Shown: positions 55,414-64,000 of the stretch, piece by piece
Position numbering within the stretch: the stretch's first letter is position 1
How the letters are laid out: the number at the start of each line of letters is the position of its first letter
Translations under genes and position numbers: made by a program
The notes under the pieces: generated by a model
Database searches by the model: none
What the model was told of the DNA's origin: nothing
What the model saw: the letters and a program-made list of their open reading frames with translations, nothing else
Assembly: GCA_963070105.1 (NCBI GenBank)
Contig: OY718806.1
Location: forward strand, 6,965,865-7,029,864
DNA from: Litomosoides sigmodontis
Taxonomy: Eukaryota; Nematoda; Chromadorea; Rhabditida; Onchocercidae
Reading direction: 5' to 3'
DNA: 64,000 nt

Positions 55414-58400
55414 ATGATTGATGGTGGTGGCAGTAACCTGGTGGATGAACTCATCAGAGAAGACCTAAGTGACTCAGAACGTACCAACGGTCAAAGGCAT
55501 GAAGTGAATCTTAATTTAATTTAATACATTTCCATTTCTTTTACAAGTTTTCTTCCTTTCTTATTTTTTTCTTCGTGTTATCTCACCGTATAATATGTTT
55601 CAATCATTTTTCCTGGTAGAATTTGTCATGTAAAAGGACCTATTCAAAAATACTTCGGAAACTGCAATGTTGTTGGCTATTGAAAGACAGCATTCTTAAA
55701 TCAATAGTCATTCCCACTGACCGTTAGATGAGGTTTTTCGTATAGAAAGATCGAAGTGTGAAGGATCTAAGAATCTTTCTCAGTGTGATTTTTTATGAAA
55801 TGGAAATATTGTTTAGGTTTTTGTGTTTGATATATGGACTGCTAGTAATTTTGGAAGAACACATCATCGTTTTCAAAAACTGCTTTTGAAGTACATTGTT
55901 TATTTTCTGGCATTTTTTAATCAGAAAATTAAGCTAAAACCATTGAACGAGACTGCCTCTGTATGACTTGCGAATGTATCTTAAAAATAGATTTGAAAAG
56001 CAGCTAATAGTAGGCCTAAGAAGCGGTATTTCAGAGACCCGAGCTGAAGAATGGTATGCATCGAGCCAAACGTCGTCTAACTACCTTTCCGCTTCGCTCG
56101 ATGATTAATGGTAGGGTACAATGCAAGTTCAACATTACGTGCTTTCTTTGCAAACGCAGATTCGCATGCAACGATTCCAGGTCAACATTTCTGGTGAGTT
56201 CTTCAGAAATGAGTTAGCATATTGGTGTTTATTTTTATTGGAAATAAATTATTCAGTATTATGTGAAACATTACTTTCTACTTAATCTCATTCAAGCGTC
56301 AGACGTAGTGGTGGATTCTAGGCTTATTGCATTTGTGATGATTGCATGGAGAACGAAAAGGGACACGCCGAAGAGTTCGAAGCTACCTTATCGGTAATGA
56401 ATATAATTCAATATGATTTGCACTTGCAAACTTTTCTTTTATCTTCGAACAAATAACGCATTCTTTTAACACGTTAAATAAAAGTAATGTGTATTTTATG
56501 TTTAAATTATATCACTTGCGAATTACGCGGCTGTAGATAGCATTACATAGCAAATTCATAACATTTCCCTTCTCCAAGTGTGGTTAAATCGATACTTCCA
56601 ATGAAACCACCTCTTGACTTTTGAAGCTTCGTGGAGTTTTTTTTTGCCTCCCAAAACATTTGAATATTGTTAATTCATGCAGTGACAGATATCCTGAATA
56701 TAAATTCAGATGGGTTTTGTGTTTTGATTTTTTCCACTAGTTACATTTTATAAAAATTTATGTGGTTCCAGAATAATGATAAAGCACGATCACTATCGAC
56801 AGGTCGTGACGGTCCAGATTTCAATGCTTGTAATCACTGCAAATGTCAAAACTGTGTTCAACGACAGTATGTATATTTTAAATCTAAACATTTTTAAAAG
56901 TTCTCTAATAAACAGTAAGATATGAAGTCTACTGGTCCATACATTTACTAAAATTGCTACTTTCCATGCGAGGAGTTTTTCGGATAGTTTAGTGCCTTAT
57001 CGTTGGAATGTTCTTATTTTTTTAAATTTTTAACGCGCATATTTTTTTAAATTTAATGTTTAGGGTTATGAACAAAGAACGGCGAAAAGAAACTGAAGTG
57101 TTGCAAAGATGTTGGCACGATTTACGCCAAAATGTCCGGGAGATGTTTCGAGATGGCTTAAATGCCAATATGACATCATCGAAAGGAAAGCAATTCGATG
57201 TGGACAAAATAAAACGAGATGTTACGATGTAAACTATTATTTATGAACACAAAATTATATCCTGAGCTGCAACAGTTCGATAAGTTTTTAGACATTTTTA
57301 TCGACGTCTTGTAATAACTTTTTCACAAAGCTCCTGATTAAATGGGCTTAGCATTAGTGATTAACTGGTGTGAAAAATGGAGGTGGGTTTTTCAAATTTT
57401 AGTGTCATTTATATAGCTCAGAACATATCCGGATTTACCGAATAATAATTTTCACATAGATTTGAAGTAAATCACTCCTTAGATTGGCTGAGAAGGATCC
57501 TCATCAACTGTACAAACGATTGGAGAGTATCGGACATGAATACGTTATGAACCTGAAATCAGACGATTTGTGGCAGATACTGGTGGCCCCTCAAGTTGTG
57601 CCCGATCTTATCCAGGTTTCACTAATTTCCGCTTGCAGTTTTATTTTTTTAGAGAGATTTCCAGAGTAAACATTATAAAACGGGCCCATTACTCCCAGGT
57701 TGCAGCTTTATGAAGGCGGCGCCAGTGAGGAACAAATGGAGCTTGAACGTGCTAAACTTTTTATCAAAACCTTACTCGATCGCTTTTCCTGTCAGCAGGA
57801 AACTGCAAGAAATATGTCTCCACTATTGGCCGTCTTAGTGAGTAATTTTTCAGTCTGAATAGTTTATGAAATAATATAAAATTTGGAGAAAAATCTGGCA
57901 GTAGAGACGAAGCAAATGAAAATTACTTAAGCGGACACCAAGGTAAACCAGTTTTGATGGATGAACATAATTAATGCAAGTGTTCTTAAAAAATGAACAA
58001 TAATATTTACAAAAAAGGCGTAACTGGAACATGAAAAATTGTCAAATTCAAAATAAAAACCACAAGTAACTGTCTCAAAAGAATTCCTGCTGTGCTGCAT
58101 TATACTGGTCAGTTAAATCATTCATTCAGGACGAAGATTACCTCTCGCAATTTGGCATTAGCTGGAAAGTCGTAAATCATCACATTTTCGACCGAGTCAT
58201 TTACCAAGATGATCTTTTGTTAAATTATCTGCCCAGCCTAGAAAATGCTCTCAAGTATGTTGATTTATTATGCAGTATCACTGCTATCTTCAAAGATTTA
58301 TGTTTCATTAAAATTTTGCACTTCCTTTGCAAATGTTTTTTTTGGAGCTGTGGTCGACAGTATCCCCTTGAAGTCACTCACCAGGATATGGAATATATAT

Positions 58401-61400
58401 CTGATGCATTATTTTTTTGCCGTAATTCAAATGCGCCATTGTACATGAGTGATGTCCTGAAAGAGACTTACTTACATAATTTTTCGTTAGTTCGAACTCG
58501 CCTATTTTAGCCAGCCAACATTTTGTGACGTTTTTAAGCTTGAAGATCCCATAATCATGTAGTCCACGCTTCGACATGTTCCAGTATTTCGTGTATATGC
58601 TTTCTAATAGAATTTCTTAAGTTCCAAGTTAGCTTTATATTTTTGGGCGAAGTAATTCAAATTTCTGTCATTTACATTCATATATTGTTCAAACCGTTCC
58701 TATGTTAGTGCGAACATAATATAAACATGTGGCTGGATCGTAGTAAGCCCCATACAAAACGATGGAAATAGTTCTTCAAAGGGTTTTATCTCACGCATCA
58801 GGACTAGTCTTCATTTTTACCTACACTAATACATGAAAATTACATAGTGCTAGCTAAAGTTAAAGAACTCGTTTACGGGTAAACATGCAGAGTTCTTACA
58901 CAATTTTAATATTAATCTTCTTACTGTGCAACGACAAAAGCTGTAAAGCACTACATTAAAGTGTAAACTATTTTACAGGTGTAAACTGATAGTCCCTGAT
59001 GAAGATGAAGAAGATCGCCGACAGCATGCTTACACGGAAGCTAGTTTTACAGACATTCCCCAAGGCGTGCTCGAACTTGCTCAAAATTTTCGCATTTTTC
59101 ATAAATTAATGGTTACAAGCAGAGAAATATTTAAAAAGGCCAATGCAAATATCGTGTTGTACACTGAACAGCAGAAAATTATTAATCATGTAAGCTATGC
59201 CAGCAGAATTTTTTATATGCTTTACTACTTCGCGCTCTGTTTCTGATGATTTTAATCATTTTTTGAGGAGACTCATGAAATGAGTTAATGAGCTAAATTA
59301 AGGGACTTCGTCTGCTCTTCAATTACCTAGCACTGAAAATTGAAGTTTTCCTTTTGTTTCAAGAACGGTGGGATTCCGATCATTTTTTCCAGATTAAGCA
59401 GAAAGCGAAAGGTGGACTATTGAAAGAGGATTTAGAATTTTTCAAAATCCAGCGGAAAATGATCCGCAATTGTATTTTGCGAACAGGTCAGTATTATCAG
59501 TGGCATGCCGATTTAACTGCTTTTGGAGATTTAACTGACTTCATGGATGATGATTGGTAGGCCTTATTTAATGTTTCGATTTTTTTTATTCCAGTATATT
59601 GCAAATCACAGCTGCACACCTACTAAAATCATTCTGTGAAAAATTGTCAAATATTTGCCATTATACACCGTGTGAGTTGGATTTTGTTTAGACCGTTCGT
59701 ACAGCTTGTTTTTGCAGTCCCTTTGCAAAAAAAGAATAAATTTTGTAAAAAATTTGTTTAAGAAGATGCTTTCTTAATAATTCGTAATATTTGCTGCTTT
59801 TTATGGTAGTGATCAAATTGTGCATTACTAGCTATATCAGGATTATCTAGATCACATCATTTTAGTGACAATAGCAACTCAGAAACTGAGGATGTTAATT
59901 TATCGAAAACATTACGCGAACTCATTGAAGAGGGACCTGCAGCTTCTGCTTGCATTGGTTATTTTTTATTAATGAATTCATTGAAGATCAACGTAGTATA
60001 TCCTTTTGGAAAGAATTATTTATGCAATTTTTGTTAAAAAGCTTTGTTCGTATATTTCCAGTAATATAGCCGCATCTTTTGCTTGTAGTCGTACCGAAAA
60101 ACTCAGCAATATATGGAGTTAATATCATTTCTGAGATGTGTTTTTAACTAATTTTCGAATGTATGAATTATTTTGCTATTTCTTGCATTCTGGTTGGATT
60201 GATATAATGAAAATTTCCAGATGAAAATGGCGAAGTGTTGTCGTATGTACGATGCAAGAGGTGTGCTGTCCGACACTGCTCTTGCGATGAATGTCGGATC
60301 TCACATATCATCACCTGTAGTTTACTAATTGATAGCGAGGATATGAATAATTTAATATGGGTTTGCAATTTCCTATCAGATTTCTTTTTTTAGGTCGAAA
60401 ATTGCAATTGCAATTATGGTACATGAAGTTTATCTCCTAATTAAATTTAATTTTAATTTTTACAGCCTGTGATTGAATACTGCGATGAACATGATGACAG
60501 GGATTCGGATTCTGAACATTTGCAACGAAAAATATCTCTTCCAAACATTAAACATTTCTCTAGTAATACCTTACGATTTCAGGCTGCGAGAACACTATTC
60601 ACCTTGAATGATCATCTCAGTGTACCATTTTTTTAAATTCTTTTTTGTGCCTTTATTTTTAGTTCGTTTTGTTATTTGGATACTTTAGAATTATCAACAG
60701 ATTCCAGGCCATCGGTAGTATATTCGAGATAATTGACAATCAGGAGTCGAAGATGCCTATGTCCAACGTCCGCTCCTCATTTTCAACTTCGATAATGAAA
60801 TAATTTTATTAAATTACATCACATGAACACTTTAGTAATGTTTTAATTCCCTGGAACAAATATTTAGGAAAAAGAAACGGCTTGGGGCGATTGGGAAGTA
60901 CCATACGGCTACTCGGATGACATCGATTATCTCGGTCACTGTCTTTATGAAGAGCGAGGCATGCGCAGCGAATTTGGTTCTTTAAATAATCAGACAGGTA
61001 TAAAATAGAAACACTTGAAACTAAGTGCCCATATGATGTGTATGAATTTTTTAATTTTTAAATTGTATAAGTGTTCAGACGAAGGAGAGGAGCGTACAAC
61101 TGAGGCTGACTTGACAAATAGTGAGAAATATCACGAAATTGTGAAGGAAGCATTCGAAGTAATAACAGAAGGATACAGGTGGGAAATTTTTTTTGGTTTT
61201 TTGAAGTTTGTTACTTACTCCTAATTTTTGAATTTGTGTGCAGTCTTTCTCTGAAAATGTTAAGATGCTAAGAGTATCCTTTTTAGAATGGAATCGTCGC
61301 CAGTTTATGAGTTTGAAAGTTATAATGTTCCAAGGACTTCGTCAGGTTTGTTTCAAAAATAATTATTTCATTTTTTTTTTACAGTCACTTGCTCGTTTTT

Positions 61401-62308
61401 TTTATCTGGTTTAAAATCTAAAGTTTTCCAGATATCAATGATAAAAAGAGACACACCATCGAAAAAGGCGATAGATATGGGCTGAAGAGCTCGTTTTTAA
61501 TGAAGAAAACAAATCTTCGCTCAGAAAAGCCTGTAAGTTGAATTTATAATAGCAGTTTTCTAGTAGTAAAATTTGTGCTGAAATGGAAGAATGTTTACTC
61601 TTGTTTTTATTTTTTTAATACAGATTTGTTTTGAAGGGTTTTACAATTGCATCGGTGAGTAATATAAACGTGAAAAAGTTTGAAATAAAGAAAACGAGAA
61701 GTAATGTAGCAGAAGATAGTGATGGGACGGAATGTGATTACGAAACGTCTTCGACATCATTTCCAGGATCAAATGAGTGGTTAGTTTGTTTTTATTCAGA
61801 AGGTGGGAGAGGGAGGATTTCTGTTAACAATGCTCTCATCTACATTTTTATGGTTAAATTTAGAAATTGCGAAAACCGTACTATTTAGCAATGCATATTC
61901 TTTGTTTGCTTTCAGCATGGACAATTGCAATTTGTCTGAACCAGATAGGCTGCTAATGAAAGAAATAACTCGAAGACATTACGCTGTTTTATCAAAGAAT
62001 AATGCTGGTAAAAGATTATATAGGATTTATTTTATAAAATGGTAGTTTTTAGGTTGTAGTTTATTTTCATATTTTTAGCAAGTGATTTGGCTCTGGAGAT
62101 TTTTGGACAGAAAATGGTAGAAAAACCGCATGCAGTTGGCAAAACTGAATTAACGCTACCTATTTCGCGAGTAATCAGAAAGAGCAAATTTGTACCTGAT
62201 AAAAGTGATGCGAACAGCGGAGGCGTTTCAGGAACGAAGTTCCTTTCGGGTAGTGGAATTAATGTTTTTGAACGCACGACTTCATTTTGCAATCCTAATC
62301 TTTTGTGA
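55414..62308 (+). CDS. Large Cys-rich protein with three CxCxxC modules (FAM193-like?)
   Basis: Function is unknown. Twenty-one phase-consistent exons give 832 aa: 55414-55503, 56035-56193, 56322-56393, 56772-56866, 57064-57228, 57483-57615, 57706-57837, 58130-58254, 58979-59189, 59393-59486, 59841-59957, 60221-60360, 60466-60621, 60868-60997, 61079-61178, 61287-61345, 61432-61532, 61624-61654, 61713-61779, 61916-62007 and 62079-62308. Cysteine clusters occur at about 60-91 (CFLCKRRFAC, then YCICDDC), 127-135 (CNHCKCQNC) and 476-497 (CKRCAVRHCSCDEC..C). They are likely zinc-binding. Between them lies a helical region (LYKRLESIGHEYVMNLKSDDLW, 22 residues ending in Trp; a longer leucine-rich stretch follows). 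The C-terminal third is acidic and Ser-rich. There is no signal peptide or membrane helix, so it is probably nuclear or cytosolic. FAM193 is the nearest family I can suggest, from memory and without proof. The exit of exon 59393-59486 is ambiguous: the frame also runs on to a stop near 59560. Confidence 0.78.
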
Positions 62309-62407
62309 GTGGATGCTTGCACAAAGCAAGTGCTTGAAATTTTGCATATCCGCAAACTTTCGGTGGTATGTATTGTAGTGTCAGCTGGTGAGAGGTTGCT
62401 TGGTGAA

Positions 62408-64000
62408 ATGGCGGATATGGATAAGAAGGATCGCGAAGGAAGTTTATTGCGATTAATTCAATCATACGAGGATGAACACTGGACAGCAAAGTCTGCCGGT
62501 GATTATAAGGTTTTTTTTTCTTCGAAGTTATTCACATGTGAATTTTTAAAATTTGGAAGTTGTGAATCACATTGTCAAGCAGATGTTTTCAAGTATTTAT
62601 ACTCCAAGATGTTTTGCAAAGGTATGTGTATATATTTTGTCATCATTCGTTCACCAAGCTGCTGACTGAAGTTTATTGAATTCATTTGCGCCCCCTGGAT
62701 TTCATTTTTCAATATTGACTGTTAAGGCATACTTCAGAGCCGATTGCTAGCGAGAATGAAGGAGTGTTTGTGCAAAGAGTGGGCGAAGGAAGACGAAGCC
62801 GTTGACCTCAGAACTAGCGCCAAAAATGAGAAGTTAGTGTTTTATAGTCACTGTTTGCACATTCGAATTTAAGAGTTGTACAAATCACAATAGGGAAATC
62901 TTGCAAGAGTCGAGACACCATTAATTTTTCATCATTAGGGTTCTATAAAGTTCGTTTGACATTTGCAACATAGCTTAGATTTCCTTAATACTTCTGACAT
63001 TTACAGCTCTGCTTAATACCATTTTCATGCAAAAATCCTTCAGTTTAGAATGTTGGAAGTTTAGACCGCTGTTTGAGCACTCCATGAAAAAAAAATAATG
63101 GTCATTAATAAGAAGTACACGCATAAATCTCAGATCGTAAGCATGTTGCGTCCAGTGCTTTGGAACATTAACATGATGTAGATAAGTGTTCCTCGAATTG
63201 TATCGAGTTTTTTTTTTTCACTCAAGACCTTCCAACGATTCGTTTTTGCTTTTATTTAGGTGAGATGAGTTATACTCGTTTATTGTGAACAAAGGGCATG
63301 CATAAATATTGATGCTGCTTGTAGCAGCTTACTTAGCTACTAATTATTGCAGGTCAGGAATAATACCTGATCACTGACTCTGTGTGGTAAGAAGGCAGCC
63401 AATCTGGCCCCTTAAAAAAGTGACCATCAGTGCTTTTGAACTAATACATCGGAAGATTTACTTGAAATTTCTATGTAACGGGGTCGAAGAAATCAAGTGT
63501 GAAAGTGCCTGGGAAGATATTCTGTTCTGACATAGAGATTAATATAGTAGTATATGTGATGTTGTTGAGTTTGAGCGGCGTAGTTATAATATTCCTCAAA
63601 TCTTCAGTTGTTTTCATATGGAATTTTGTTTACTATTTCATATTAACTGAGAATGAGTGGGTCATTTAGATTGTAATCTAAGTGTGCTTTAATGGTTCAA
63701 GATCGTCAGGTACTTCCAGTGGTTTCAGATTCCTGAAGTTATTTAATTTTGTTTCTGGTCATTGTGAAATAAGAAGTGATTCTTCAGCTACTGCTCGACT
63801 CGAAAAATTGTTAGTCGAAAATCGACTGCAAATACTTCTTACCAAGAAAAAACAAATAACAGAGAAGTAATATACATTCCGGAAACCAGTAAGTAATTGA
63901 TCATGCATCCATTTTCAGTCATTATCTCATATATCTGCTACTTGTTTATATTTCTGAGCGTAATAGTATTGAATTTGGTTTAGATTTAAACTGAATTTTT
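62408..64000 (+). CDS. 5' part of a further gene (or continuation of the previous one), cut by the window end
   Basis: Three phase-consistent exons are visible: 62408-62509 (starts MADMDKKDREGSLLRLIQSY), 62738-62832 (SRLLARMKECLCKEW...) and 63774-63866 (SDSSATARLEKLLVENRLQI...). The last ends at an AA|GTAATA donor, so more exons lie beyond 64000. The visible protein (about 96 aa) is highly charged, with a Leu-rich helical, probably coiled-coil, end. It has no signal peptide. The ATG lies 99 bases after the stop of the upstream gene, with a CAG acceptor ending at 62384, as in a nematode operon. Alternatively, a GTGAGT overlapping the upstream stop (62304) could splice in frame to 62394, making this the C-terminus of the same protein. 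I do not recognise the family. Confidence 0.5.
62833..63773. other. Long intron of the 3'-most gene
   Basis: This gap between the second and third visible exons is AT-rich. It holds no exon that I can join in phase, although a short coding segment could be hidden near 63700. Confidence 0.4.

Noticed and set aside
57700..57705. Alternative acceptor one step earlier (CCCAG at about 57698)
   Set aside because: Using it puts a stop (TTA TGA) in frame; the next CAG ending at 57705 continues the frame cleanly.

Overview
The window looks like nuclear DNA of a nematode, most consistent with a spirurid/filarial-type parasite. It is AT-rich. Genes are split into many short exons (about 30-270 bases) with clean GT..AG introns. 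Several start codons sit a few bases to about 40 bases downstream of a strong TTTCAG, the layout expected for a spliced-leader acceptor. One gene is of the nematode EGG-1/EGG-2 type. I assigned no species. I built the gene models by hand from reading-frame phase, splice consensus and remembered family alignments. Nearly all junctions are phase-consistent, and the doubtful ones are flagged.

Layout. (1) 1-4870: mostly non-coding, with one convincing isolated exon near 598-758. (2) 4871-8934 (+): cytosolic purine 5'-nucleotidase (NT5C2 family), 13 exons, 572 aa. (3) 10749-24998 (-): a 23-exon secreted or extracellular protein with four MAM domains (about 1047 aa). It has a 5.7-kb intron that contains microsatellites and an unexplained long open frame. 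(4) 26546-29667 (+): a type II membrane protein with eight LDL-receptor class A repeats (565 aa), matching EGG-1/EGG-2. It is divergent from the MAM gene across a 1.5-kb shared upstream region. (5) 33118-38272 (-): an SLC16-type monocarboxylate transporter, 16 exons, 690 aa. (6) 38273-44847: a 6.6-kb intergenic region with a CAG tract and a strong G-quadruplex-like run. (7) 44848-52131 (+): the ER-stress eIF2-alpha kinase PERK (pek-1 type), about 1112 aa, with a partly duplicated segment inside the kinase insert and DLG in place of DFG. (8) 52132-55413: intergenic, with compound trinucleotide and CA microsatellites. (9) 55414-62308 (+): a 21-exon, 832-aa protein with three CxCxxC cysteine modules that I cannot name securely. 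(10) 62408 to the window end (+): the first exons of another gene, or a continuation of the previous one, running off the window.

The genes do not form one pathway. They are typical nematode housekeeping or developmental genes: nucleotide turnover, extracellular adhesion, egg surface and fertilisation, metabolite transport, and ER stress signalling. The most interesting points are the divergent MAM/EGG pair, the duplication and DLG change in PERK, the unnamed CxCxxC protein with a possible operon or fusion at its 3' end, and the long open frame inside the MAM intron. I saw no CRISPR array, rRNA, tRNA or intact transposon.
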